Source: JAYWIG01 sp043789035 (GTDB taxonomy: Bacteria > Pseudomonadota > Gammaproteobacteria > Burkholderiales > Burkholderiaceae_E). From it: 48,945 nucleotides of DNA. A program made the translations under genes and the position numbers. Every line of letters begins with the position of its first letter. The stretch's first letter is position 1. The stretch covers positions 1-48,945 of the forward strand of contig JAYWIG010000168.1 of the NCBI GenBank assembly GCA_043789035.1, given 5' to 3'. Shown here one piece after another: positions 25,354-33,364 of the stretch. The notes under the pieces were generated by a model. It did no database searches and was not told the origin of the DNA. It saw only the letters and a program-made list of their open reading frames with translations.

Positions 25354-26177
25354 GATGATTCCTTTTTGTCTTTATCATTATTTACTTCGGTTTGAATTGA
25401 TTGGGCCGCTCTACCCCTAGGGCTGTCAAAGAATCGTTTCACGGCGGGATTGTCGGACTCGGAAAGCTCCTGCATCGTACCAACCAACTGAACCTTGCCA
25501 TCCGCTAATACAGCCACCCTATCTGCGACCTGCCAAAGCAACTCTAGATCATGAGTAATCATCACAACCGTGAGTCCGAAAAGATCACGTAGCTTTAACA
25601 CTAACTCGTCTACTCCCGCCGCACTTTCAGGGTCTAAGCCTGCGGTGGGTTCATCCAAAAATAGAAGCTCTGGGTCTATCGAGAGTGCCCTAGCGAACGA
25701 AGCTCGTTTGAGCATACCGCCGCTTAACTCCGAGGGCAGTTTTTTATAAACCTCTTTGGTTAACCCAGTTAAAGTTAGTTTCCACTGGGCAATATCATCG
25801 ATCAGATCACCAGCGAGCAAGGTGTGCTCTCGCATAGGTAGTCCTACGTTTTCAAGTACATTTAAGGCGCCTAAAAGCCCGCCCTGCTGAAACATTACGC
25901 CCCAGCGTTTGCGAAGGGTCAATGCATCTTCCTTACTAAGTTTCGAAAGCTCTTGGCCCAACACTTTGATAGAACCTTCATCGGGTTGATGCAGCAATAT
26001 CATTTCCCGCAGCAAAGTCGACTTGCCCGAGCCGCTACCACCAATCAACGCAAACACTTCAGCACGGTTGATTTGTAAATCAATGCCTGAATGCACGACA
26101 TGGTCACCAAATCGAGTTGTCACCTTACTCAATTCAATCACCGGTTCAATCTTTGGTTCAATCGAAGTTTCTGCCAT
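25338..26177 (-). CDS. MlaF-type ABC ATPase of the lipid transport system
   Basis: A 279-residue ATPase with Walker A GGSGSGKST, Q-loop FQQGGLLGALNV, signature LSGGMLKR, Walker B LLFLDEPTAGLDP and the H-loop ITHDLE. FQQGGLLGALNVLENVGLP and KLPSELSGGMLKRASFARAL match MlaF, which powers phospholipid movement between inner and outer membrane. I start it at the ATG at 26177, one base after the MlaE stop. An in-frame start at 26228 would add 17 residues overlapping MlaE. The C-terminus carries a lysine-rich tail, and the end overlaps the MlaD gene. Confidence 0.92.
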   Translation of the reverse strand: MAETSIEPKIEPVIELSKVTTRFGDHVVHSGIDLQINRAEVFALIGGSGSGKSTLLREMILLHQPDEGSIKVLGQELSKLSKEDALTLRKRWGVMFQQGGLLGALNVLENVGLPMREHTLLAGDLIDDIAQWKLTLTGLTKEVYKKLPSELSGGMLKRASFARALSIDPELLFLDEPTAGLDPESAAGVDELVLKLRDLFGLTVVMITHDLELLWQVADRVAVLADGKVQLVGTMQELSESDNPAVKRFFDSPRGRAAQSIQTEVNNDKDKKESSSKLK

Positions 26178-26178
26178 G

Positions 26179-27366
26179 TCAGAGATCCAACTTACTAAAC
26201 ACAACCGAAAAAATTGCATCAACGACAATCACTAGAAAAACCGATTGGACAACGCTTTTCGTCGTTTGCTGCCCAACGCTATCGGCACCGCCCTTGGTAC
26301 GAAACCCCTGATAGCAACCAACCAGAGCAATGATGAGAGCAAACACAGGCGCTTTAGCAATGCCTACCATAAACGAAGTAACACTAACCGCTTTAACAAA
26401 TCTATCAAGAAACTCCGGAAACCCAATTCCAAGTTTTTGTTGTGCCATCAACATTCCGCCGATCACGCCAAGAAAATCCGCAAATACAGTGAGCAATGGC
26501 AGCGCGATGAGCAAGCCAATGAGTTTGGGCAGCACCAGCACGTCCATAGGTTCAATGCCCATCGTCTTTATCGCATCGATTTCTTCGGTGACCGCCATTG
26601 TGCCAATTTGGGCGGCATAGGCGGACCCTGATCGACCGGCAATAATTATGGCAGTCATTAGCGGCGCAAACTCGCGCAACATCGACAAACCCACGACATC
26701 GGCGATAAAAATACTTGCACCGTATCGTATCAACTGATCTGCGCCTTGATAACCGACAACCACGCCCAACATCATTGAAAGCAAGCTAACGATTGGCAAA
26801 GCATCAAAGCCTGCGCTACGGATATTAAAGAGAATCGGTCGCCAGCGAATACGGGAGGAATGCGCTAGCCACCCACCCAAGGCAATAGCCGCTTCTCCAG
26901 TAAATGACAGAAAATCTCCAATGTTTGCTACGGCTTGGGCACATGCTTGCCCAAGCGAGTTCAACTTCTGAGTCATTAACGAAAGAAGACCACTTTTATG
27001 CTTGTCAGCTGAAACTGACTTACCCTGCGAATCACCAATTTCTGTTAGTAAGCGACTAAATTGCGGAGCAAGGCCGGTGATCTTAAGCGGCATTTGATTA
27101 GGATTTGTTTCCAGCTGAACTTGATGCAAGAATTTTTGAAGTACCCAGGCGCCTGCGGTATCTAAGTCCGTCAATTGACTCCCATCTAACGTCAGGCCGA
27201 CACCTTTAGGTACGGCAAGCGTTTTAATAACTGGCAATATTGAAGGAACGGTGTTGGCGTTCCAAAGTCCAAAAATTTCTATTTGTTGCGGCGAAGTCAA
27301 AGAGATGAAAGGATTTGGATTTGGATTTGCCACAGACGCTTCTGCCTTATCGTCAGAGGCGATCAT
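26179..27366 (-). CDS. MlaE-family permease with an N-terminal STAS-like domain
   Basis: The protein is 395 residues from the ATG at 27366. Residues about 10-110 form a STAS-like domain (FGLWNANTVPSILPVIKTL, then GLTLDGSQLTDLDTAGAWVLQKFL), similar in role to the separate MlaB of E. coli. The rest is an MlaE permease with about five helices and the family motif EFAPLMTAIIIAGRSGSAYAAQIGTM-x-VTEEIDAI. The STAS-permease fusion is common in MCE transport operons outside enterobacteria. The ATG lies inside the end of the response regulator gene (14-base overlap), so the regulator and transporter are one transcript. Confidence 0.9.
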   Translation of the reverse strand: MIASDDKAEASVANPNPNPFISLTSPQQIEIFGLWNANTVPSILPVIKTLAVPKGVGLTLDGSQLTDLDTAGAWVLQKFLHQVQLETNPNQMPLKITGLAPQFSRLLTEIGDSQGKSVSADKHKSGLLSLMTQKLNSLGQACAQAVANIGDFLSFTGEAAIALGGWLAHSSRIRWRPILFNIRSAGFDALPIVSLLSMMLGVVVGYQGADQLIRYGASIFIADVVGLSMLREFAPLMTAIIIAGRSGSAYAAQIGTMAVTEEIDAIKTMGIEPMDVLVLPKLIGLLIALPLLTVFADFLGVIGGMLMAQQKLGIGFPEFLDRFVKAVSVTSFMVGIAKAPVFALIIALVGCYQGFRTKGGADSVGQQTTKSVVQSVFLVIVVDAIFSVVFSKLDL

Positions 27367-28192
27367 AAGTTTCAACACCGATTCCACGATAACCAATGTA
27401 ACGACAGGCTTGATCAAACATGGGTTCGCCGCTGACTCGGTAGTATTGCCGACCGCCATCAATATTCGTTCGTCCGAAAACAAAATCATGAAATGGTTGG
27501 CGAGATTGGATATAGGAGCGAAGAACATCGCGTTCAACTTCATCCCATCCGGTCGCCGACACATGTTTTGACGGCGAAGGTGAGCTATTTGAGTTGTTAT
27601 CCGGTTTTGCTTCGATGCCTAGCATCTCCAACACAGGGCCGGATACTCGCGTGAATTCACCCGCAGCATCTTGCTCCCAATACCAATCAGACACCAATTC
27701 GGCAAGTGCGCGAAATCGTTCTTCACTTAACCTTAACTCAGCAGTACGTTCGTCCACTTTATCGCTCAACACAGCAGCAAAACGTTCAAGCTTGAGATTC
27801 AACAGGCGAACCTCCAGCATATTGCGAATTCTCGTTTTTACTTCGATGAAGTCGAAAGGCTTGGTAATAAAGTCGCGCGCCCCTAGATCTAAGGCAAGGA
27901 GCTTGTGCTCGGGTTGCGCAGTGATGACGATAACGCAGAGGAAAGGATCAATGGCCGAATTTATTAAGGCTCTCATAACAGCAAAACCGTCCATTACGGG
28001 CATTTGCATATCAAGCAAAATCAAATCGTAGCGATTTTCTAAATGCATTTTGCAAACCTGAACTGGATTCGTTGTCGACTGAACGTGAATGTAGCCCCAT
28101 TCATGCAACATTTTCTCGATCAACTCGACACTCGATAGTTGATCGTCAACGACAAGAATACTCGCTTCTAAAATTTCTCTTTCGCTAATCAT
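27353..28192 (-). CDS. Response regulator with a C-terminal PAS domain and no output domain
   Basis: The protein is 279 residues from the ATG at 28192. A receiver domain (residues about 10-125) has the phospho-acceptor D61 in LILLDMQMPVMDGF, acidic pair D16-D17 and K111 in ITKPFDF. A coiled-coil linker (about 125-165) leads to one PAS domain (about 168-275: LAELVSDWYWEQDAAGEFTRVS, ending CRYIGYRGIGVETYDRL). In related proteins this PAS is followed by a kinase or GGDEF domain, but here a stop follows directly, so no DNA-binding or catalytic output is present. It is the first gene of the lipid-transport operon. It may work by protein contact, for instance with MlaE; that is inference. Confidence 0.85.
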   Translation of the reverse strand: MISEREILEASILVVDDQLSSVELIEKMLHEWGYIHVQSTTNPVQVCKMHLENRYDLILLDMQMPVMDGFAVMRALINSAIDPFLCVIVITAQPEHKLLALDLGARDFITKPFDFIEVKTRIRNMLEVRLLNLKLERFAAVLSDKVDERTAELRLSEERFRALAELVSDWYWEQDAAGEFTRVSGPVLEMLGIEAKPDNNSNSSPSPSKHVSATGWDEVERDVLRSYIQSRQPFHDFVFGRTNIDGGRQYYRVSGEPMFDQACRYIGYRGIGVETYDRL

Positions 28193-28274
28193 TTTCTTTG
28201 CTACACATGTGGCCTGGTTCAACGTAACTCGGTTATTAATCGCCCAGATATTGACGCATTCCACACTCAAATTC

Positions 28275-28290
28275 CGTTCGTTACCGTACT
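28275..28290 (-). promoter_or_regulatory. Crp/Fnr-type operator candidate, site E
   Basis: CGTTC-GTTACC-GTACT on the plus strand in the 252-base region between the response regulator gene (82 bases away) and the repeat-protein gene (154 bases to the chosen start). It keeps all invariant positions of the shared motif but has the least symmetric ends. No clear -10 hexamer was found at the class II distance, so it is the weakest of the six sites. Confidence 0.4.
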
Positions 28291-28444
28291 TAACATAACA
28301 AAACCGCACTACCGCGCTATGAATCCAAGGTAGGAAAGCAACTACATTTGCTCGCGGTGAAGTCCGATGGCGCGAAGTATAAGCGCGGTAGACACTGCAC
28401 CCATGCACAAACAATGCAAAACATCTACATTGATCGGAACTACC

Positions 28445-28876
28445 TTGAAAACACAGCAACATATTAAACCAAGCCTCACAACAGGTGCCCTAGCCTGTCT
28501 AATCTTCGGCTGCGCGGCCTATTTCCCCGCCTACTCCGAAACCATGAGCAGAAAAGACTCTAGGGAGGCTAGCAACCAAATTTCTGCTGAATATCAAAAG
28601 GCAAAGATTGCTTGCGGCTCAACAAGAAATAACGCTAGAGACATCTGTCTACAAGAGGCAAAAGGCATCTACAAGATAGCCCAAGCTGAACTGGAGTACA
28701 AGGATGAGCCCTCACCTCGCCATCTTCGCAATGTAGGAATAGCTCAAGCTGATAGCGCTTTCAAAGTTGCAAAAGAAAAATGCGACGACTCCACCGGCGC
28801 AGCCAAATCAACCTGCCGTGCGGAAGCTAAGGCGGCACACAAAGCCGCACTAGTCGAAGTAAAAGCAAAAGCTTAA
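28445..28876 (+). CDS. Periplasmic protein with two C-x10-C repeats
   Basis: From the TTG at 28445 (GGA six bases upstream) the product is 143 residues and opens with a clear signal peptide (KTQQHIKPSLTTGALACLIF, ending near AYSE). An ATG at 28403 would add 14 residues before it. The mature part is alanine- and lysine-rich and has two similar units: AKIACGSTRNNARDICLQEAK and AKEKCDDSTGAAKSTCRAEAK. Each has two cysteines exactly ten residues apart followed by an EAK helix. Similar lysine/alanine-rich cysteine-pair proteins occur in Burkholderiales, but I know no function for them. It precedes the OmpA-type gene by six bases. Confidence 0.65.
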   Translation: MKTQQHIKPSLTTGALACLIFGCAAYFPAYSETMSRKDSREASNQISAEYQKAKIACGSTRNNARDICLQEAKGIYKIAQAELEYKDEPSPRHLRNVGIAQADSAFKVAKEKCDDSTGAAKSTCRAEAKAAHKAALVEVKAKA

Positions 28877-28882
28877 GCTCAA

Positions 28883-30007
28883 ATGAATACGAACAATCTC
28901 AACAAAGCAAATATGATCAAAAACGCCCTAAGGCTTACTTCACTCGCGTTGCTAGGCAGCGCGATCTGTGGCGCAGCCCAAGCTCAGTCGACTTCCACAA
29001 GCTACAACCCATCTTGGTATATCGCACCGAGTGTGAATGCATTTCAGCCAGACAGCAACTTCAGTCTAGACAAGCGTGGCGAAGGCGCTGGCCTGCGCTT
29101 CGGTAAACCGCTCTCGCCCAGCTGGGATATTCAATTTGGCCCTACCTATTCCAGAGCGAAATATGGCAATAACAAATATGAGCAATCATCACTGGGTGTA
29201 GACGCGCTCTACATGTTTTCGCGTGGCAAATTTAGGCCGTTCGTGCTCGCTGGTTTAGGCGCGGAATATGATCAAGTTAAATCGCTTGGCGGAAGTACCA
29301 ATCGAACTTCACCGTTCATCAACGCAGGCATTGGTTTTCAATTAGGCTTCACAGACCAATGGGGTATGCAAGCTGACTTACGCCGCTCACACACCTTTGT
29401 TAATGGCAACACTTTTCCATTTGAGAGGGCCAACACCTCAACGGTTACGCTTGCTCTAACTTACGCTTTTTCCGCACCTCAAGCGCCTATGCCGATGATG
29501 AAAAGCGAAACAACTCCGTACACACCGCCGCCGGTGATCCGACAACCGGAGCCTATGGTGCAGGCACCGATGCCCGCTCCTGCGCCACCACCACCGCCTC
29601 CACCTGCGCCTCCTGCGCCACCACGTTTCGAGAAAATCACTCTGTCATCCACCGACTTGTTTTCCTTTGATAGCTCGGTACTACCCGCACAACACAGCAA
29701 ATTAGATGCCATCGCAGATGCGCTGAATAAAGACACAACAGTCAAAAATGTAGCCATCACTGGTTACACTGACAGACTAGGAAGTGCGGTATACAACCTG
29801 CGCCTTTCCCAACGACGTGCCGATGCAGTAAAGATGTATCTCAGCCAAAAAGGGATCGCCGACAGTAGGCTGGTGGCCTTAGGAAAGGGTGAAGAAAACC
29901 CGGTTGTACAGTGCAACGAAAAAAAGCAGGCAACGCTCATTGAATGTCTTGCACCAAACCGTCGAGTCGAAATCGACCAGATCACTATTGAGCAGCGCGT
30001 TCAGTAA
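28883..30007 (+). CDS. OmpA-family outer-membrane protein
   Basis: The 374-residue protein has a signal peptide (cleavage near AQAQS, residue 35) and an eight-strand porin-like barrel (about 40-200, ending in the AFSAPQ boundary). A proline-rich linker follows (APAPPPPPPPAPPAPP, near residue 240), then an OmpA_C peptidoglycan-binding domain (about 255-370) with the conserved ITGYTDRLGS and NLRLSQRRADAVKMYL motifs and a final NRRVEI. It would anchor the outer membrane to peptidoglycan. The upstream gene encodes the small cysteine-repeat periplasmic protein. The Crp/Fnr regulator starts five bases after its stop. Confidence 0.9.
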   Translation: MNTNNLNKANMIKNALRLTSLALLGSAICGAAQAQSTSTSYNPSWYIAPSVNAFQPDSNFSLDKRGEGAGLRFGKPLSPSWDIQFGPTYSRAKYGNNKYEQSSLGVDALYMFSRGKFRPFVLAGLGAEYDQVKSLGGSTNRTSPFINAGIGFQLGFTDQWGMQADLRRSHTFVNGNTFPFERANTSTVTLALTYAFSAPQAPMPMMKSETTPYTPPPVIRQPEPMVQAPMPAPAPPPPPPPAPPAPPRFEKITLSSTDLFSFDSSVLPAQHSKLDAIADALNKDTTVKNVAITGYTDRLGSAVYNLRLSQRRADAVKMYLSQKGIADSRLVALGKGEENPVVQCNEKKQATLIECLAPNRRVEIDQITIEQRVQ

Positions 30008-30012
30008 AGATC

Positions 30013-30762
30013 ATGTCGTGCTTGCCCCCAGCCCCCGAGACGTCACGCAACCATTTGTTAGCAACAATATCGCTTGACGAACAACGGCGCTGGGCGCCTT
30101 TTATCGAACCATTTCAAATGCCTCTTGGTCATGTGTTGTACGAATCGGGCGACACCCTTCGGCATGTGTACTTTCCAACAACAGCCATCGTTTGTTTACT
30201 TTATGTCATGGAATGCGGCGCTTCTGCTGAAATTGCAGTCGTAGGCAACGAAGGCTTGGTAGGTGTATCACTTTTTATGGGTGGCAACTCAACGCCTAAT
30301 CGTGCAGTCGTCCAGAGCGCTGGCTGGGGGCTTCGTTTGCCTGCACACATGATGAAAGAGGAGTTTGAAAAAGGCGGTGATGTTCAACATTTATTCTTGC
30401 GATATATCCAAGCACTACTGACCCAAACCGCACAAACTGCCGCTTGCAATCGACATCACACCGTCGACCAACAATTATCAAGATTTTTGTTGCTTAGCAT
30501 GGACAGGCTGGACGGCGATGTCCTCGTAATGACCCAAGAGTTGATTGCAAATATGCTAGGCGTGCGTCGTGAAGGAATTACCGAAGCGGCATTGAAGCTC
30601 CAACAGGCCGGTCTTATAAAATATACTCGTGGCAGAATAACTATATTAGATCGGCATGCCTTGGAGCGCAAAAGCTGTGAATGCTACGCAGTGGTGAAAA
30701 AAGAGTATGACAGGTTACTCCCACCTGCCGCATCAAACGCTCTTCGAGCTGTTAGCGTCTAG
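30013..30762 (+). CDS. Crp/Fnr-family transcriptional regulator
   Basis: The 249-residue protein has a cyclic-nucleotide-binding-type beta-roll (about residues 25-130, with GDTLRHVYFPTTAIVCLLYVM and NEGLVGVSLFMGG) and a C-terminal winged helix (about 173-225). The recognition helix lies around GVRREGITEAALKLQQ. It lacks the FNR cysteine cluster and the exact CRP cAMP motif, so its ligand is unknown. It is the only regulator of this family in the window, and the six shared sites (TGTNC-N6-GNACA geometry) match the 5-6-5 spacing of Crp/Fnr operators. Its 3' end overlaps the convergent gene by 30 bases. Confidence 0.9.
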   Translation: MSCLPPAPETSRNHLLATISLDEQRRWAPFIEPFQMPLGHVLYESGDTLRHVYFPTTAIVCLLYVMECGASAEIAVVGNEGLVGVSLFMGGNSTPNRAVVQSAGWGLRLPAHMMKEEFEKGGDVQHLFLRYIQALLTQTAQTAACNRHHTVDQQLSRFLLLSMDRLDGDVLVMTQELIANMLGVRREGITEAALKLQQAGLIKYTRGRITILDRHALERKSCECYAVVKKEYDRLLPPAASNALRAVSV

Positions 30763-31203
30763 CCCAGAGTCTAGAGATTCCGGTCGCTGATGCGGTTCAT
30801 CATCAGGGCTTACAAGCTCTTCAATAATTAATCGTCCGTAACGTTGAGCCATCACTGGCCTAAGCGTTTCAATCAGGCTATCGACAATAGCAGCACTTTC
30901 TTTATCCGGTGCGTAAACAACCAAGAAGCTACAACCTTCTTTTGCAAGCTCTTGATGCGCTCGCGATAAATTTAGTTCCTGCCCAAATTCAGCGATAGGA
31001 CTAGCAGATATAAAGTCGTCTTCGACTTGATCAATCATTTCTTGAGGTGTGTATTGAGTAAGGCTAGATTCTGCAAAGCCTTTTTCACGAAAGGCATGTT
31101 CCGCAGCCGCCAGCAGAGCAGACGTTCGCACACAGATAACGGTATGGCCCACAGGTTTAAAAATGCCGAAAGATCTGGGCACATCTGTTTTTTTCATTTC
31201 CAT
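30733..31203 (-). CDS. Conserved protein of unknown function (156 aa)
   Basis: I start it at the ATG at 31203 (GGA six bases upstream), giving MEMKKTDVPRSFGIFKPVGHTVI. The body has alternating beta and alpha segments, with an ALLAAAEHAFREKGFAESSL helix and QRYGRLIIEELVSPDDE near the end. I recall similar proteins (SFGxFKPVGH start, ending RYGRxIIEEL) as uncharacterised stress-associated proteins in betaproteobacteria; that is memory of the family, not a match. It follows CbpM by 34 bases and is probably the last gene of the DJ-1-CbpA-CbpM transcript. It has no signal peptide or membrane segment. Confidence 0.6.
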   Translation of the reverse strand: MEMKKTDVPRSFGIFKPVGHTVICVRTSALLAAAEHAFREKGFAESSLTQYTPQEMIDQVEDDFISASPIAEFGQELNLSRAHQELAKEGCSFLVVYAPDKESAAIVDSLIETLRPVMAQRYGRLIIEELVSPDDEPHQRPESLDSGLDANSSKSV

Positions 31204-31237
31204 AGCGATTCCATTCTTTGGTTGGTTGAGATGTTCA

Positions 31238-31558
31238 CTAGAACGCTGGCTTTTGTGCACGCAGTAAACTAATGCTGATTTCTAGGTTTTGTATTTTTTG
31301 TAGCAAGCCTAAAACAATTGTTAGCGCATGAGTATCTAACTCAAGTTCATCCCGCAATCGGCTCATTCTCCGAATAGTCACTACGCAATCAGCATAAAAA
31401 CTTAAAGGTTCGGCCAGAAGATTGGTTGGCTCGATAGCTCCAAGGTCGACGAACTCAAGCACTTCTTTTTCAGAGAACCCTGAAACTTCCATGAGTTCAA
31501 CAACGGATACTTCTTGCGATTTGTCTAACCATAGGTTGACGGTCTGATGTACTTGCAT
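31238..31558 (-). CDS. cbpM: CbpM, modulator of the DnaJ-like co-chaperone CbpA
   Basis: The 106-residue protein has a MerR-like helix-turn-helix start (VVELMEVSGFSEKEVLEFVDLGAIEP) and a helical C-terminus (ADCVVTIRRMSRLRDELELDTHALTIVLGLLQKI), the CbpM architecture. CbpM binds the J domain of CbpA and blocks its co-chaperone activity. Gene order (two bases after cbpA) and length fit E. coli CbpM, which is about 101 aa. Confidence 0.88.
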   Translation of the reverse strand: MQVHQTVNLWLDKSQEVSVVELMEVSGFSEKEVLEFVDLGAIEPTNLLAEPLSFYADCVVTIRRMSRLRDELELDTHALTIVLGLLQKIQNLEISISLLRAQKPAF

Positions 31559-31560
31559 AA

Positions 31561-32511
31561 CTAGTGCCTTGTCAAAGTGTTTAATCGGGGATTAAAGAAA
31601 GCAATCGCGCTAAGCTTTTTGTACAACTCACGCTCCTCATCCGTCAACTTAGGTGCCATTACAATTCTTACGATGGCAAACAGTGCGCCATCTTCTTTGT
31701 CGTTGCATAGACCTCTTTTACCTAGCTTAAGCTTTTGCCCCGTATTTGTATTTGCAGCAATGGTGAGCTCTACATCTCCGCCCAGCGTAGGGAATTCAAT
31801 CGTTACGCCCAATGCGGCTTCCCAAGGTGACAGCAGTAAATCAACATACAGGTTGCGGCCTTCTACCCGATAAACTGGGTGCGGCAATAGCTGTATATTC
31901 ACATATACATCACCATCCCGGCCGCCATTGTGACCCTGACTGCCTTGCCCACGAAGCCGTAACCGCTGGCCATTGATCGCCCCTTTAGGGATTTGAATCT
32001 CCAACGTTTTTACGGTTCGATTCATTCTGCCGTTGTCATCATAAACGGGCACGCTCAAGTTAATTGAAAGCTGCGTGCCGCTGTAAGCTTGCTCGAGGGT
32101 CAACGGTGCAGCAACGTCATAGTCTTCGCCAACGCTTGGACGCGCTCGCCCGTGCGAGCCAGTTCCCCTGCTTCTGCCAAAACTGGCCAGTAAATCAGCC
32201 AAGTCCAAATCAGCAAAGTCGAAGTCTGTAAAGCTCGCACCACCATTCGCGGAGCCATTGCTCCAATCCCTAGAAGGTTCGAATTCCTCTCCGGGCACAT
32301 GCTTTCCAAGCCGATCATAAGCGGCTCGCTTTTCAGGATCTTTTAAGGTTTTGTAGGCCTCCGATAAGTCCTTAAATTTTTCTTCGCCTTGAGGGTCCTT
32401 AGTAACATCGGGGTGGTACTTCCTGGCTAAGCCTCGATAGGCTTTTTTGATAGCGTCCTCATCTGCGCTTCGCTCGATGCCTAGTATCTCGTAATAGTCT
32501 TTGTATTTCAT
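31561..32511 (-). CDS. cbpA: CbpA, DnaJ-family co-chaperone
   Basis: The 316-residue protein has an N-terminal J domain (1-70) with HPD at 33-35, a G/F-rich linker with a run of serine and glycine (SFGRSRGTGSHGRARPSVG), and a DnaJ C-terminal domain (about 130-300). No zinc-finger cysteines are present, which fits CbpA rather than DnaJ. CbpA acts with DnaK on misfolded proteins and binds curved DNA in stationary phase. The start overlaps the DJ-1 gene stop by one base (TAATG), and CbpM follows. Confidence 0.95.
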   Translation of the reverse strand: MKYKDYYEILGIERSADEDAIKKAYRGLARKYHPDVTKDPQGEEKFKDLSEAYKTLKDPEKRAAYDRLGKHVPGEEFEPSRDWSNGSANGGASFTDFDFADLDLADLLASFGRSRGTGSHGRARPSVGEDYDVAAPLTLEQAYSGTQLSINLSVPVYDDNGRMNRTVKTLEIQIPKGAINGQRLRLRGQGSQGHNGGRDGDVYVNIQLLPHPVYRVEGRNLYVDLLLSPWEAALGVTIEFPTLGGDVELTIAANTNTGQKLKLGKRGLCNDKEDGALFAIVRIVMAPKLTDEERELYKKLSAIAFFNPRLNTLTRH

Positions 32512-33206
32512 TATTCCGCTAGGGAACCCACCCGAAGGTTTTTCAAAAGTGTGCTGGCCGCTAGCGCAGAGGAAGCCAGGTTTTGCCCTGTCACCAACAG
32601 GCCGTCGCTCACAACGTAGGCCTCCCAGTCTGCCCCTTTCGAGTATTGAGCGCCCTCTTTCACTAACATGTCTTCCAGAAGAAATGGCACAACATCCGAT
32701 AGTCCTACTGCGTTCTCCTCCGAGTTGCTAAAGCCAGTGACCCGCTTATTCTTTACAACGCTGTTGCCGTCCGCACTCTTAACATGCCGAAATACTGACG
32801 GCGCATGGCAAACCGCCGCAACTGTTTTATGGGCTGCCAGCATTGATTCAATTAGCTTGATCGAATAAGCGTTTTCAGCTAAATCCCACATCGGGCCGTG
32901 GCCACCGGGGTAGAAAACAGCATCAAACCCGTTTTCCGAAACATTTTTTAGTGGCGTTGTGTTGGCCAAAGCATTTTGTGCAACAGCGTCTTGCTTGAAT
33001 CGTCGGGTTGCCTCGATTTGTGCGGAGGGTTCATCGCTTTTTGGGTCTAGAGGAGGTTTTCCACCCAGGGGGGCCGCAATCGTGACATCGGCTCCGGCAT
33101 CTTTGAATACATAATAAGGTGCAGCAAATTCTTCCAGCCAGTAACCGGTAAGTTTTTCCGTATTTCCGAGTCGAGAGTGGGAGGTTAAAACCATCAATAT
33201 ATTCAT
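32511..33206 (-). CDS. DJ-1/PfpI-family protein (type 1 glutamine amidotransferase-like)
   Basis: From the ATG at 33206 the protein has 231 residues. The nucleophile elbow is AAVCHAPSVF (C133, H134), with E26 in the position of the conserved glutamate, and the body carries DAVFYPGGHGPMWDL. The class includes chaperone/deglycase-like and glyoxalase-like proteins that respond to carbonyl and oxidative stress. The frame stays open upstream to 33335, but the family N-terminus (MNILMVLTSHS) fixes the start at 33206. It leads the operon with CbpA, CbpM and the 156-aa protein. Site D lies 59 bases upstream. Confidence 0.88.
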   Translation of the reverse strand: MNILMVLTSHSRLGNTEKLTGYWLEEFAAPYYVFKDAGADVTIAAPLGGKPPLDPKSDEPSAQIEATRRFKQDAVAQNALANTTPLKNVSENGFDAVFYPGGHGPMWDLAENAYSIKLIESMLAAHKTVAAVCHAPSVFRHVKSADGNSVVKNKRVTGFSNSEENAVGLSDVVPFLLEDMLVKEGAQYSKGADWEAYVVSDGLLVTGQNLASSALAASTLLKNLRVGSLAE

Positions 33207-33265
33207 TCTGGTGTTTCTATTTCTGTGAAGGCCAGAGAAATATAAATTGCGCTGAGAATTGCGTC

Positions 33266-33281
33266 TGTGCTTTAGCGTACA
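33266..33281 (-). promoter_or_regulatory. Crp/Fnr-type operator candidate, site D (DJ-1/CbpA promoter)
   Basis: TGTGC-TTTAGC-GTACA on the plus strand, between the divergent DJ-1 operon (59 bases to its ATG) and yihY (83 bases). TATATT at 33244-33239 on the minus strand is a 5/6 match to the -10 hexamer and sits exactly 32 bases from the site centre. Confidence 0.55.
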
Positions 33282-33364
33282 AAACAAATAGGGTGCTTTT
33301 CCTACACCAAACATAGTTTCGAACTGACGAAACATTGTCGTTTGTAAAGCTAGAGTAGAGCACC

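Noticed and set aside
27367..27564. An N-terminal extension of MlaE to 27564
   Set aside because: The added 66 codons lie wholly inside the response regulator gene in another frame, and the STAS domain begins after the ATG at 27366.
28193..28462. An N-terminal extension of the response regulator to 28462
   Set aside because: The extra 90 residues are not part of the receiver fold, and the region contains the shared site E and other non-coding signals.
29479..29760. A glycine-rich minus-strand frame inside the OmpA gene
   Set aside because: It is the reverse complement of the proline-rich linker, not an independent gene.
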